Source: Winogradskyella pelagia (GTDB taxonomy: Bacteria; Bacteroidota; Bacteroidia; Flavobacteriales; Flavobacteriaceae). From it: a stretch of 64,000 nt of DNA. Under the pieces are notes generated by a model. That model searched no databases and had not been told where the DNA came from. It saw nothing but the letters and a program-made list of their open reading frames with translations. A program made the translations under genes and the position numbers. Below are positions 8,532-18,131 of the stretch, in pieces. How positions within the stretch are numbered: position 1 is the stretch's first letter; each line of letters begins with the position of its first letter. The stretch lies in assembly GCF_017581965.1 (NCBI RefSeq), contig NZ_JAGEVF010000004.1, forward strand, positions 248,001-312,000, in the 5' to 3' direction.

Positions 8532-9563
8532 ATGAAAGTACTTTTTGCCTCTGCTTTAATTCTTGTCGGGTCTTGTTCTAACCTAAGACACAGTGAAAAG
8601 ATTGAAAATCTTAAGGAAAATATCACTTTCCACGAAGAAGATGAAATCAATAGCTTTTTAAACACAATAACCGAAGAGGAATTAAGGGCGCATCTGCAAG
8701 AGGTCTCTTCTGAGAAATACAAAGGCCGTAAAACAGGAGAGAAAGGCCATGATGATGTTTGCAATTATTTAAAAGAATATTATCAGACCCTAAATATCAG
8801 CGCTCCAATATCACACCCTAATTATTACCAAACCGTTCCACAAAGTGCTTTACCAGAAGGCTTTAACGATTCACAAAACGTCATTGCTTATATCAAAGGA
8901 TCTGAATTTCCAGATGAGTACATTTATATTTCTGCACACTCGGATCATGAAGGGGTAATAGATGGTGAAATTTATAATGGTGCAGACGACAATGGCTCAG
9001 GTACTTCGGCCGTTCTAGAAATGGCAGAAGCGTATAAAGAGGCTGTCCTTAAAGGTCGTGGACCTAAACGCTCTATAGTTTTTCTTCATGTTACCGGAGA
9101 AGAAATAGGTCTTCTTGGCTCGCGTTATTACACTGACAACCCAGTTTTTCCTTTGGAGAATACTGTCTCTATGTTAAATATTGATATGATTGGAAGAGTT
9201 GACGAGCGCCATAAGGACAATGAAAATTACATTTATCTCATCGGTGCAGATAGGGCGAGTACTGAATTACATTATATCGCTCAAGAGGCCAATAGTCAAT
9301 TTACTAATTTAGAACTAGATTATAAATACAATGAAGAAAATGATATGAATCGATATTTTTATCGATCAGACCAATATAATTTTGCTTCAAAGGGTATTCC
9401 TGTTATTTTCTTTTTTAACGGAGAACACGAAGATTATACAAAACCGACTGATACTGCCGATAAAATAAATTATCCGCTTTTAGCCAAAAGAACTAAACTT
9501 ATCTTCTCCATTAGTTGGTACTTGGCAAACTCACCAAACAAACTCAATCCCGAGATTATTTAA
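8532..9563 (+). CDS. M28-like peptidase lipoprotein, possibly inactive
   Basis: 343 aa. A lipoprotein signal with lipobox VGSC (Cys15) is followed by an M28 metallopeptidase fold: SAHSDH (134-139), GADDNGSG (150-157), TGEE (188-191) and NIDMIGR. It has no PA insert. It resembles the C-terminal domain of the next gene and is probably a tandem duplicate. Two positions that are His in the neighbour differ: RSDQ instead of RSDH (Gln281), and DYTKPTDT instead of DYHxxxDT (Thr303). In M28 enzymes the His before xxxDT is a zinc ligand, so activity may be altered or lost. Confidence 0.85.
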   Translation: MKVLFASALILVGSCSNLRHSEKIENLKENITFHEEDEINSFLNTITEEELRAHLQEVSSEKYKGRKTGEKGHDDVCNYLKEYYQTLNISAPISHPNYYQTVPQSALPEGFNDSQNVIAYIKGSEFPDEYIYISAHSDHEGVIDGEIYNGADDNGSGTSAVLEMAEAYKEAVLKGRGPKRSIVFLHVTGEEIGLLGSRYYTDNPVFPLENTVSMLNIDMIGRVDERHKDNENYIYLIGADRASTELHYIAQEANSQFTNLELDYKYNEENDMNRYFYRSDQYNFASKGIPVIFFFNGEHEDYTKPTDTADKINYPLLAKRTKLIFSISWYLANSPNKLNPEII

Positions 9564-9680
9564 GTTAAATATTGTTAAAAGGAATTTAGGTTTATAACTA
9601 TAGAGCCTCTTATTTAGTATTTTTAGCTCACTTTCACGATAAGGTCTCTGTGAATACATAAATTTTAGACAATCTATACA

Positions 9681-11255
9681 ATGAAAAGACTACTTTATTT
9701 AAGCCTCATATCACTTACTATTATTGGTTGTGGTACATCTTCCACTTCCACTAGCTCAACAGCTCCGAAAATTGAGGACGCTAATCCTTCAGATTATGCG
9801 GCAACAATTACACAAGAAGAATTAAAAACTATGCTTTACACCTATGCTTCAGATGAGTTTGAGGGCAGAGATACCGGCGAAAAAGGGCAAAAGCTAGCTG
9901 TGGAGTATTTAAAAAAACAATATTTAGAAATGGGAATAGCTTCTCCGTTGGGTGGCGATGATTACTTTCAAGAAGTCCCCTTAGAAAGGCAAAAGGTTGG
10001 AGATGCCACTATTACAGTTAACGGTAAAACTTTTAAAAGTTTTGAGCATCTTGTGGTTTTAACGGCTTCACAAAGTGAAAACTTAAACCTTACGAATTTG
10101 GTGTATGTTGGTTATGGTATAGATACCGATAACTATTCAGATTATAAATCCGTTAATGTTAAAGGAAAAATTGTTCTTGCTAAATCGGGAGAACCAAAAG
10201 ATGCAGATGGAAATTATGTGACCTCAGGTACTACTGAAGAAACCAAATGGTCTAGTGGTAGAGCATCACTATCAAGTAAAAGGGATGCTGCAATAGAAAA
10301 TGGTGCAAAAGGTCTAATTTACTTAGATGAGGCTATGTTTTCCCGCTATGCGCCATTTTATCAAAGACGTGCTGAATCTAATGTTCCAGGTAGAATATCC
10401 TTAAAAAGTAACTCGCCAGACTTATTAAGAATAATGGTTAATGAAGAACTCGCCAAAGCTATTTTTCCCAATGTCCTCACTGAGGATAAGCCCAAAATTA
10501 TTACGACCCAAACAACGATTAACATTGTAAATGCTTCGGAAAAGGTGTCATCAGAGAATGTCGTAGCTTATATTAAAGGTAGTGAAAAACCAGATGAAAT
10601 TATAGTAATCTCAGCACACCTTGACCATGTGGGTATTGAAAATGGCGAGGTTTATAACGGTGCTGATGATGATGGTTCGGGTACCGTTGCCATCGTTGAA
10701 ATAGCAGAAGCGTTCCAAGAAGCTGTGAAAAATGGTTTTAGTCCTAAGCGCTCTGTAGTATTTTTGCATGTTACTGGCGAAGAAAGAGGTCTACTTGGCT
10801 CTAGACATTATACAGATAACGATCCTATTTTCCCTTTAGAAAATACAGTAGCTAATCTCAATATAGATATGATAGGAAGAACAGACCCTGAGCGTAAAGA
10901 AGGTGATAGAAATTATATTTATCTCATTGGAAGCGATAAATTGAGTACGGATTTACACAATATTTCAGAAGAAGTCAATGCAACATATTGCAACGTTGAC
11001 TTAGATTATACTTATAATGATGAGAATGACCCAAATCGTTTCTATTACCGTTCTGATCATTACAATTTTGCAAAAAATAATATTCCTGTAATTTTTTATT
11101 TTAATGGTACGCATGCAGATTACCACAAAGCATCTGACACACCAGATAAAATAGAATATGACCTTATGACCAATAGAGCTAAGTTAGTCTTTCATACTGC
11201 TTGGGAACTTGCTAACAGAGCAGAAAGAATTGTGGTGGATAAAGCAACAAAATAG
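9681..11255 (+). CDS. M28 family metallopeptidase lipoprotein with PA domain
   Basis: 524 aa. A signal peptide with lipobox IIGC (Cys17) is followed by a Ser/Thr-rich linker, an N-terminal lid with a PA-type insert (about 130-270), then the zinc aminopeptidase domain: SAHLDHVG, GADDDGSG, TGEE, NIDMIGR, RSDHYNF and DYHKASDT, all ligands intact. It probably trims peptides at the cell surface or in the periplasm. It follows its shorter homologue by 117 bp and is closed by a strong terminator. Confidence 0.92.
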   Translation: MKRLLYLSLISLTIIGCGTSSTSTSSTAPKIEDANPSDYAATITQEELKTMLYTYASDEFEGRDTGEKGQKLAVEYLKKQYLEMGIASPLGGDDYFQEVPLERQKVGDATITVNGKTFKSFEHLVVLTASQSENLNLTNLVYVGYGIDTDNYSDYKSVNVKGKIVLAKSGEPKDADGNYVTSGTTEETKWSSGRASLSSKRDAAIENGAKGLIYLDEAMFSRYAPFYQRRAESNVPGRISLKSNSPDLLRIMVNEELAKAIFPNVLTEDKPKIITTQTTINIVNASEKVSSENVVAYIKGSEKPDEIIVISAHLDHVGIENGEVYNGADDDGSGTVAIVEIAEAFQEAVKNGFSPKRSVVFLHVTGEERGLLGSRHYTDNDPIFPLENTVANLNIDMIGRTDPERKEGDRNYIYLIGSDKLSTDLHNISEEVNATYCNVDLDYTYNDENDPNRFYYRSDHYNFAKNNIPVIFYFNGTHADYHKASDTPDKIEYDLMTNRAKLVFHTAWELANRAERIVVDKATK

Positions 11256-11285
11256 CTCTTAAGGCTATACGATTAAAAATAAATT

Positions 11286-11316
11286 AAAGTCTTTCTTATT
11301 CTAGAAAGACTTTTTT
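11286..11316 (+). terminator. Terminator after the M28 peptidase gene
   Basis: 10-bp stem AAAGTCTTTC / GAAAGACTTT (11286-11295, 11304-11313) followed by a T-tract, about 30 bp after the stop. Confidence 0.85.
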
Positions 11317-11323
11317 ATTTCAA

Positions 11324-11354
11324 CAAAAAAAGCCTTTCATTACTGAAAGGCTTT
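11324..11354 (-). terminator. Terminator of tRNA-His
   Basis: Stem AAAGCCTTTC / GAAAGGCTTT (11329-11338, 11345-11354). On the minus strand it is followed by a run of T, just beyond the tRNA-His 3' end. Confidence 0.8.
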
Positions 11355-11362
11355 GACTTTTG

Positions 11363-11437
11363 GGTGGAAGACCGGGCTCGAACCGGCGACTTTCGGTACC
11401 ACAAACCGACGCTCTAACCAACTGAGCTACAACCACC
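11363..11437 (-). tRNA. tRNA-His (anticodon GTG)
   Basis: 75 nt with the extra 5' G (G-1 at 11437) typical of tRNA-His opposite C73. The anticodon stem TCGGT / ACCGA closes the loop TTGTGGT (anticodon GTG). The D-loop AGTTGGTTAGA and T-loop TTCGAGC are standard. Positions 5 and 6 of the acceptor stem face T68 and T67, giving two U-U oppositions. CCA is not cleanly encoded. Confidence 0.93.
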
Positions 11438-11497
11438 ATTTTAATTAGGATTGCAAATGTAATTTATTTACTATTTTTTACAAAGAGTTTTGCCTAC

Positions 11498-12220
11498 TTA
11501 TTTCAAGTCAAACAATGAGTTTACTGCAGGATAACGCTCAACTGTAAAACCTTCGCCATAGTCCACACCAATTAAACGCCCAAGATTTCTTGCCCTATAG
11601 CGAATACTATCCGTGAAATTTTTACTGGATATAGGTGTTTCTGGTGCGGTACTTTTTGGATTGTAGAATTGTGTTTTATAAGCTAGCACTGCATCCATTT
11701 TCTTATCCATAAAACCTGTAACATCAACTACAATATCTGGCTCTATATCTTTCCATTGAATATAATGATACACAGCTTTCGGACGCCAGGGTTCTTGCCA
11801 TTCATCTTTATCCTCATGCTTGGTGTCAATTTTCAGTAAACCACTTAAAAAACATGAATCACTGACTAGCTTGCTTCCCTTAGCATGGTCTATGTGGCGA
11901 TCTTCTATCGCATTACAGATAACAACCTCTGGTCTATAAAGACGAATCATCTTTATAAGCTCTAACTGATGCTCTTTATCGTTAACAAAAAAACCATCGG
12001 CAAATTCCATATTAGTTCTAACATTTACGCCTAAAATTTCTGCAGAAGAAGCGGATTCCTTGTCTCGTGTTTCAGCATTTCCTCGAGTTCCTAATTCTCC
12101 ACGTGTTAAATCGATTACACCAACTTTCTTTCCGTTAGAGATTTCCTTGGCAAGCGTTGCCCCGCAACCTAATTCAACATCATCTGGGTGTGCTCCAATA
12201 GCTAAAATATCTAGTTTCAT
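11498..12220 (-). CDS. bshB1: Bacillithiol biosynthesis deacetylase BshB1
   Basis: 240 aa PIG-L/LmbE-family enzyme that deacetylates GlcNAc-malate, the second step of bacillithiol synthesis. The zinc/catalytic motif AHPDD sits at about residues 10-14, with a downstream HIDH motif, and the BshB1-type DLTRGELGTRG follows. The ATG at 12220 is preferred over the TTG one codon upstream. Bacillithiol is the usual low-molecular-weight thiol in this phylum. The other bsh genes are not in the window. Confidence 0.93.
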   Translation of the reverse strand: MKLDILAIGAHPDDVELGCGATLAKEISNGKKVGVIDLTRGELGTRGNAETRDKESASSAEILGVNVRTNMEFADGFFVNDKEHQLELIKMIRLYRPEVVICNAIEDRHIDHAKGSKLVSDSCFLSGLLKIDTKHEDKDEWQEPWRPKAVYHYIQWKDIEPDIVVDVTGFMDKKMDAVLAYKTQFYNPKSTAPETPISSKNFTDSIRYRARNLGRLIGVDYGEGFTVERYPAVNSLFDLK

Positions 12221-12440
12221 CAATTATCGAAAATTTGAGATTGTCAAAAATATTAAAAAGCTAATAGAATACCACATTCTTTTAAATACGCAAACGCTTT
12301 CGTTTAAAAAAAATGAGTTAAAAGCCTATGATAACAGCAAAAAATATAAAAATCCATAATTACTATAAAGCATGACATTCGTCATAATAATTGGTCTGCA
12401 TGCGAAGTAATTTTATATCGAATTAAAAACAAAACCTTCT

Positions 12441-14279
12441 ATGAGCTTAATGCTCACTATTTTGTCCATTACTATTTTACTCTTCATTTGGGGAAAATTC
12501 ACACCAGATATAATTGCATTACTATCCATGTTAAGCCTTTTCGCTTTTGGCATTTTGGATTTAAATGAAACCTTGAGTGGGTTCAGTAATCCTACAGTGA
12601 TTATGATTGCGGCATTGTTTATTATCGGAGAAGGTTTATCTCAAACAGGTTGGACGGCTAGAGCTGGAGAAAAGTTTATGGAACTGGCAGGTAAAAGCAC
12701 AACACGTTTATTGCTTATAACCACTTTGGGCTCAGGCCTATTATCTGGTGTTGTAAGTAATACAGGTACTGTTGCTACCTTAATGCCTGTAACGATTTCA
12801 TCGGCATGGAGTATTGGCACCTTACCTTCTAAATTATTAATGCCTGTTGCCTTTGGTTCTAACACAGGTGGATTATTAACTTTAACAGGAACGCCACCAA
12901 ATATTATAGTAAATAATACGATGTTGGAAAGTGGTTTGGAAGGGTTTTCATTTTTTGAATTTGCCTTAATTGGCCTACCTCTTCTTATAATAACATTGGT
13001 ATACTTTAAATATATTGGATATAGACTACTACCAAATAACAAAACAAACAATAAACCTGTTGACATTAGCACCACCTTACATAAGTGGATTGAAGCTTAT
13101 AAGGTAGATGATGATTATTACAGATTAAGAGTTCGTTCGGTCTCCCCGCTTCTCAATACCAAAATTGGAGATTGGAATTTTGAAACTGACCATCATGTCT
13201 CTATTTTAAGAATAAAACGAAGACATCCTAGCCGACTAAAACGAAACGAACCTTTTATAGAATTTCCAAATGATGATACAGAATTTATGTATCACGACAT
13301 CATAACCGTTAAGGGAGATACGGAAGCTATTAATGCCCTAATGATACATTTTAGACTAGGGTTATTACCCCTAGAACCTATTGCAGATGAATTAAGAAAT
13401 AATCTCATTAATCAAGAGGTTGGTATGACCGAAATCATTGTCACGCCTAAATCTGCGCTTGTTGGCAGGAAAGTGCGAATTGGAAGATTCTTTAAACGTT
13501 TTGGTGTTCAACTCATGGCTGCCTCCAGAAACAACTCACCTCTTACAGAGAGAGAAATTACGGTAAAGGCTGGCGACGCTTTTTTAATTAGAGGTATCTG
13601 GAGTGATATAGAACAACTTAAAGACCATTATGAGAATTTAGTTATTATCGGTAGCCCTGAGGGTATGGCGAAAACAGTAACCAATCTTACTTTTAAATCC
13701 TACATTGCCCTAGCGTCATTAATATTAATGATTTTACTACTAGTATTAGACGTCGTACCTGGAGCTATTGCCGCATTAATTTCTGCAGGTATTATTCTAA
13801 TTACAGGATGTGTACCAATTTCAAAAGCATATAAAGGCATAAGCTGGATAAGTGTTGTAATGATTGCTGCAATGATTCCTATGGGCCTTGCTTTACAAAA
13901 AACAGGTACGGCCGAACTCATTGCAAATGGTCTAGTAAGCTCTTTGGGAAATTTACATCCGGTGGCTTTATTAGCTGGTGTTTTTTTACTGACAACTACC
14001 TTTAGTCAGGTCATCAATAACTCAGCTACCGCGGTACTTATGGCACCAATTGTAATAATTGCTGCAAAAAGTTTAAGTATATCTGCTGCTCCTTTAATGA
14101 TTGGGGTGGCCATCAGTGCCTCAACGGCATTTTTAACACCTGTAGGAACTACAACCAATGCCATGGTAATGTCTGCAGGAGGCTATAAATTCAAAGATTA
14201 TCTTAAAGTGGGCGCTCCTTTGCTCCTATTATTCTTAATAACTACGTTACTATTAGTGCCTTTGATATGGCCATTTTAA
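12441..14279 (+). CDS. SLC13/DASS-family transporter with RCK (TrkA-C) domains
   Basis: 612 aa polytopic inner-membrane protein. An N-terminal transmembrane block (about 1-190) carries SNTGTVATLMP and a TGTPPNIIVNN signature typical of the divalent anion:Na+ symporter family. A cytoplasmic region (about 205-400) with two TrkA-C/RCK-type domains (HHVSILRIKR, RKVRIGRFFKR) follows, then a second transmembrane block whose NNSATAVLMAP and TPVGTTTNAMV motifs mirror the first. The substrate is uncertain (dicarboxylate, sulfate or similar). It ends 28 bp before pckA, so an anion/dicarboxylate role is plausible but inferred. Confidence 0.85.
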   Translation: MSLMLTILSITILLFIWGKFTPDIIALLSMLSLFAFGILDLNETLSGFSNPTVIMIAALFIIGEGLSQTGWTARAGEKFMELAGKSTTRLLLITTLGSGLLSGVVSNTGTVATLMPVTISSAWSIGTLPSKLLMPVAFGSNTGGLLTLTGTPPNIIVNNTMLESGLEGFSFFEFALIGLPLLIITLVYFKYIGYRLLPNNKTNNKPVDISTTLHKWIEAYKVDDDYYRLRVRSVSPLLNTKIGDWNFETDHHVSILRIKRRHPSRLKRNEPFIEFPNDDTEFMYHDIITVKGDTEAINALMIHFRLGLLPLEPIADELRNNLINQEVGMTEIIVTPKSALVGRKVRIGRFFKRFGVQLMAASRNNSPLTEREITVKAGDAFLIRGIWSDIEQLKDHYENLVIIGSPEGMAKTVTNLTFKSYIALASLILMILLLVLDVVPGAIAALISAGIILITGCVPISKAYKGISWISVVMIAAMIPMGLALQKTGTAELIANGLVSSLGNLHPVALLAGVFLLTTTFSQVINNSATAVLMAPIVIIAAKSLSISAAPLMIGVAISASTAFLTPVGTTTNAMVMSAGGYKFKDYLKVGAPLLLLFLITTLLLVPLIWPF

Positions 14280-14307
14280 CACATACACCAATTTAAAAAT
14301 TTAACTC

Positions 14308-15945
14308 ATGGAAACATTATTAAAATCAAAAATTATGAAAACAAAAGACCTTACGAAGTACGGCCTAAAGGATACCAAAGCGCATTGGAACTTATCGCCT
14401 GAAGAATTACAAGCCCATACCGTTGAAAAAGGAATGGGAAAAGAAACTGCAAACGGCACATTGGCCATCAATACTGGAAAATTTACTGGTCGTTCACCTC
14501 AAGACCGTTTCTTAGTAAAAGATGATTATACCAAAGACCGTGTATGGTGGGGAAAAACCAATAAGGGCATATCACCTGAAAATTTTGATTTTCTTCAAGG
14601 TGAAATAGAAAAGTACCTCAGCGGAAAAGAAATCTATGTGCGTGATGGCTACGTCTGTGCCGATCCTGCATACAAAATGAATGTAAGAACGGTAACTGAA
14701 TATCCTTGGTCCAACATGTTTATCTACAACATGTTCTTAAGACCTGACGCATCTGAATTAGAGAATTTTGAAGAAGAATGGTTAGTACTCTGTGCTCCAG
14801 GATACGAATGTCCTGAACCAGCAAAACACGGTTTAAGACAAGGCAATTTTTCTATCCTCAATTTCACTAAAAAGATAGCTCTTGTAGGAGGTTCTGCTTA
14901 TACTGGTGAAATGAAAAAAGGTATTTTTTCTGCTTTAAATATGATTTTACCTGTTGATAAAAATGTATTACCAATGCACTGCTCTGCTAACGTTGGCGAA
15001 GATGGCGATACCGCAATTTTCTTTGGCCTATCTGGAACCGGTAAAACAACGTTGTCAGCCGATCCCAATAGAAAACTCATTGGTGATGATGAACATGGTT
15101 GGACAGCAGAAAACAGAATTTTCAATTTTGAAGGTGGTTGTTACGCCAAAGTTATTGACTTAACTGAAGAAAAAGAACCAGATATTTATAGAGCTATTAA
15201 ACCAGGTGCTATTCTTGAGAATGTAGTTTTTAAGGACAATGGTGAAGTCGATTATATGGATAGTAGCATTACACAAAATACTCGTGTGAGTTACCCAATT
15301 TATCATATAGATAATATTCAACAACCATCATATGCAGATAATCCTAAAAACATATTCTTCCTTACCTGTGACGCCTTTGGTGTATTACCTCCGGTATCTA
15401 AATTAACACCGGGACAAGCAGCTTATCACTTTATTTCTGGCTATACGGCGAAAGTTGCCGGTACTGAAGCAGGAATAACAGAACCTGTACCTTCTTTCTC
15501 CGCATGTTTTGGTGAACCATTTATGCCATTACATCCAACGAAGTACGCTGAGATGTTAAGTAAAAAAATGCAAGAAGCTGGCGTTAACGTTTGGTTGCTC
15601 AATACAGGTTGGAGTGGCGGACCCTACGGTGTAGGTTCTCGTATTAAACTCAAATATACTAGAGCAATGATTACTGCAATCCTTAATGGAGACTTAGAAA
15701 ATGTCGATTATGAACAACATCCAATTTTTGGGTTGAATATGCCTAAGTATATTCCTAATGTTCCAACAGAAATATTAGATCCAATGAATACGTGGTTACA
15801 AAAAGGGGCATATGTGAGTAAAGCGATTCAATTAGCACACTCGTTCCACTTGAATTTCGAAAAATTTGCAAGTGAAGCTTCTGATCAAATTATAGAAGGC
15901 GGCCCATTAATTGATGAGCATCATCATTTAGGTGACCATGTTTAA
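14308..15945 (+). CDS. pckA: Phosphoenolpyruvate carboxykinase (ATP)
   Basis: 545 aa. Converts oxaloacetate plus ATP to PEP and CO2 in gluconeogenesis. The kinase-1a loop GLSGTGKTTLS and the kinase-2/metal site IGDDEHGW are intact, and GRSPQDRF is the substrate-binding segment. Length is normal. Translation may start at 14308 or at the in-frame ATG at 14335, which begins nearer the conserved part. It may be cotranscribed with the SLC13 transporter 28 bp upstream and is closed by a strong terminator. Confidence 0.96.
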   Translation: METLLKSKIMKTKDLTKYGLKDTKAHWNLSPEELQAHTVEKGMGKETANGTLAINTGKFTGRSPQDRFLVKDDYTKDRVWWGKTNKGISPENFDFLQGEIEKYLSGKEIYVRDGYVCADPAYKMNVRTVTEYPWSNMFIYNMFLRPDASELENFEEEWLVLCAPGYECPEPAKHGLRQGNFSILNFTKKIALVGGSAYTGEMKKGIFSALNMILPVDKNVLPMHCSANVGEDGDTAIFFGLSGTGKTTLSADPNRKLIGDDEHGWTAENRIFNFEGGCYAKVIDLTEEKEPDIYRAIKPGAILENVVFKDNGEVDYMDSSITQNTRVSYPIYHIDNIQQPSYADNPKNIFFLTCDAFGVLPPVSKLTPGQAAYHFISGYTAKVAGTEAGITEPVPSFSACFGEPFMPLHPTKYAEMLSKKMQEAGVNVWLLNTGWSGGPYGVGSRIKLKYTRAMITAILNGDLENVDYEQHPIFGLNMPKYIPNVPTEILDPMNTWLQKGAYVSKAIQLAHSFHLNFEKFASEASDQIIEGGPLIDEHHHLGDHV

Positions 15946-15958
15946 TAATTCCATGATT

Positions 15959-15988
15959 AAAAAGAGCCCATTTCTGGGCTCTTTTTTT
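15959..15988 (+). terminator. Terminator of pckA
   Basis: Stem AGAGCCCA / TGGGCTCT with a 4-nt loop and a T7 tract, beginning about 15 bp after the pckA stop. Confidence 0.9.
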
Positions 15989-16004
15989 ATGATATAGAAT
16001 AAAG

Positions 16005-17153
16005 TTATTTTTTTATTTGAGCTATGGCCTCAGTTATATCAGTTTTTAAATCCTTAACATCTTCAATTCCTACAGAAAACCTAATCAACTGATTGCTAAT
16101 TCCAACCTTATCACGCTCTTCTTGACTCAACAGTGAATGTGATGTTAAATGAGGAGAAATAAAAGTGCTTTCTACACCTGCTAGACTCATTGAGGACTTA
16201 ATAAGTTTTAAAGATTTTTGAAACGCATAAGAATCTAAATTACTGTTCAATTCAAAAGACAGCATAGCACCAAACCCCTTCATCTGTGCCTTTGCCAATT
16301 TATATTCAGGATGAGATTTTAATCCTGGATAATACACTTTCGAAATTTCAGGGTGCTTACTCAACCATTTGGCCAATTTCATGGCGTTTTTAGTTTGCGC
16401 CTTTACTCTAAGACCTAAAGTTTTCATACTACGTTCTAGCATCCAAACAGTCATGTCACTTAAGCTACCACCTAAATTCTTAGAGACATTCCAAATTTTT
16501 TCAATATTCTCGTTAGAACTCGCTACTGCACCTGCACAAATATCGCTATGACCGCCAAAATATTTCGTAGCAGAATGCATAACCATATCTATTCCTAAAT
16601 CTAAAGGATTTTGATTTATCGGAGAGGCAAATGTATTATCAATAGAAGTTAAAATACCCTTTGTTTTTCCTAGTGCCGCAATGGCTTTAATATCAGTAAT
16701 AGTTAAAAGAGGATTAGATGGGCTTTCTATATGTATTAACTTAGTGTTTGATTTAATGGCTTTTTCAAAATCAGAAGCAGTATATCCATTGGTAAACGTA
16801 TACTCTATACCATACTTAGGGAATTCTTCCTTAATAAAGTTAACCGTACCACCATACAAAGTATTCTGTACCACCAAATGGTCTCCTTTATTCAAAAATG
16901 CCAAAAACATATGACTTATAGCTGCCATACCCGAGCCAAAAATCATCGCGGACTCAGCATGTTCCAAAGCAGCGATTTTTTTTGACAGATACTCTTGGTT
17001 TGGTGTATTAAAATATCTAGGATAACGTTTTACGTCAACATCCAAGAACTCGTAAGATGAACTCAGATACATCGGAGATACAGCCCCTTTAAATTGTTCG
17101 TCTTGTACTTCTCCTATATGTGTACAAATGGTATTTTGTCCAAGTTTTTTCAT
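16005..17153 (-). CDS. Cys/Met metabolism PLP-dependent enzyme (trans-sulfuration family)
   Basis: 382 aa. Fold-type I PLP enzyme of the cystathionine gamma-synthase / methionine gamma-lyase family. The PLP lysine is in HSATKYFGGHSD (about residue 195); FGSGMAAI and NTLYGGT bind the phosphate and ring, and SLAGVEST is near the C-terminus. Family members differ in reaction (gamma-synthase, beta- or gamma-lyase) and sequence reading alone does not settle it. It stands alone, between the pckA terminator and blh, on the minus strand. Confidence 0.9.
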   Translation of the reverse strand: MKKLGQNTICTHIGEVQDEQFKGAVSPMYLSSSYEFLDVDVKRYPRYFNTPNQEYLSKKIAALEHAESAMIFGSGMAAISHMFLAFLNKGDHLVVQNTLYGGTVNFIKEEFPKYGIEYTFTNGYTASDFEKAIKSNTKLIHIESPSNPLLTITDIKAIAALGKTKGILTSIDNTFASPINQNPLDLGIDMVMHSATKYFGGHSDICAGAVASSNENIEKIWNVSKNLGGSLSDMTVWMLERSMKTLGLRVKAQTKNAMKLAKWLSKHPEISKVYYPGLKSHPEYKLAKAQMKGFGAMLSFELNSNLDSYAFQKSLKLIKSSMSLAGVESTFISPHLTSHSLLSQEERDKVGISNQLIRFSVGIEDVKDLKTDITEAIAQIKK

Positions 17154-17198
17154 ACCATAAAAATATTGAAAATAGGACTTACAACACCTTGGAAATCA

Positions 17199-18071
17199 TT
17201 ATTTCTTATTGAGAAAATACATCACTACCACATGAGGAATAGTAATTGCGGCTAAGAAGGCGAAAAACAGTGTAATAAACCTAATATCCATCAATGTGGA
17301 CAGGTAGTAAATTAGACCCAGACCAACTATAGATATGACCCAATTTATAACAGATGATTTAAAATACTTTAAAAAACTGGTTTTGTCTAATTGCCCATAT
17401 AAGGCCAATGTTTGGTCTTTTAATGAAGGTATAGAATGCCAAATAATAAAGTAGATAGCAAAAGCCCATAGTAAAGATGCCAATTTAAATAGGACGATGA
17501 ATAAAGCAATTAAGAAAATCTCATTAAAGAATTCTACACCTTCTTTAAAATTTTTATAGTTGGATGCAACCATGAGCACTGTCATGATTGAAGAGATTAT
17601 TAAAAAAATCACAAAGTACATTTTTGGTATTTCAATCCCGGTTAATTCAGTGATAATTGAAGTCGTGGCCTCAATATTTAAATAAAAAAGTAATCCAAAA
17701 ATTAAAGCTCCATAAGAAATGTAGAGAAGTATTGTTTTAAAATGCGCATCCTTGAGCTGACTATAAAAATGCTGCTCACCAAAGTGATAACAACTAAAGA
17801 CAATAAAGACACATAGTGCTAAAAACGGAAGTTGAAAAAACGCCACAGACATTAAAATAATTACGCCTATATAAAAACTTAAATACTTTATTTGTGATGC
17901 ATCTGAGTCTTTACTTATATATTTAATTAGCGAGATATCATTTGCACCATGAACAATACCAACCGTTAAAATGAAAAAATAAGCTAAATAAATTTCAAAA
18001 CTAGAGTCTAATTGAATGGTCAACCACAACAAAAAAACAGTCAGTACTAAATTGAAAATTGGGAATTTCAT
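17199..18071 (-). CDS. blh: Beta-carotene 15,15'-dioxygenase, Brp/Blh family
   Basis: 290 aa integral membrane enzyme that cleaves beta-carotene to retinal, the proteorhodopsin chromophore. Multiple transmembrane helices carry the family His residues in GIVHGANDI, YHFGEQHF, WHSIPS and TIPHVVV. An upstream ATG at 18128 would add 19 residues, but it falls inside the shared inverted repeat and upstream of the -7-like box (18084-18091), so the ATG at 18071 (MKFPIF) is preferred. It is divergent from the proteorhodopsin gene and supplies its cofactor. The beta-carotene synthesis genes are not in the window. Confidence 0.93.
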   Translation of the reverse strand: MKFPIFNLVLTVFLLWLTIQLDSSFEIYLAYFFILTVGIVHGANDISLIKYISKDSDASQIKYLSFYIGVIILMSVAFFQLPFLALCVFIVFSCYHFGEQHFYSQLKDAHFKTILLYISYGALIFGLLFYLNIEATTSIITELTGIEIPKMYFVIFLIISSIMTVLMVASNYKNFKEGVEFFNEIFLIALFIVLFKLASLLWAFAIYFIIWHSIPSLKDQTLALYGQLDKTSFLKYFKSSVINWVISIVGLGLIYYLSTLMDIRFITLFFAFLAAITIPHVVVMYFLNKK

Positions 18072-18096
18072 TTTATAAAAGTACAAAAATTCAGTT

Positions 18097-18128
18097 TTGT
18101 TTAATTTTTTTGTGAAAATTTTAAACAT
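18097..18128. promoter_or_regulatory. Shared light-regulon inverted repeat, copy 1 (blh side)
   Basis: Half-sites TTGTTTAA (18097-18104) and TTAAACAT (18121-18128) are separated by exactly 16 bp. It has the same architecture as the copies at 18132, 42614 and 51152. Reading toward blh, a box AATTTTTG (18091-18084) close to the Bacteroidota -7 consensus TAnnTTTG follows 6 bp after the repeat, so a regulator bound here would overlap the blh promoter. Confidence 0.75.
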
Positions 18129-18131
18129 TTA

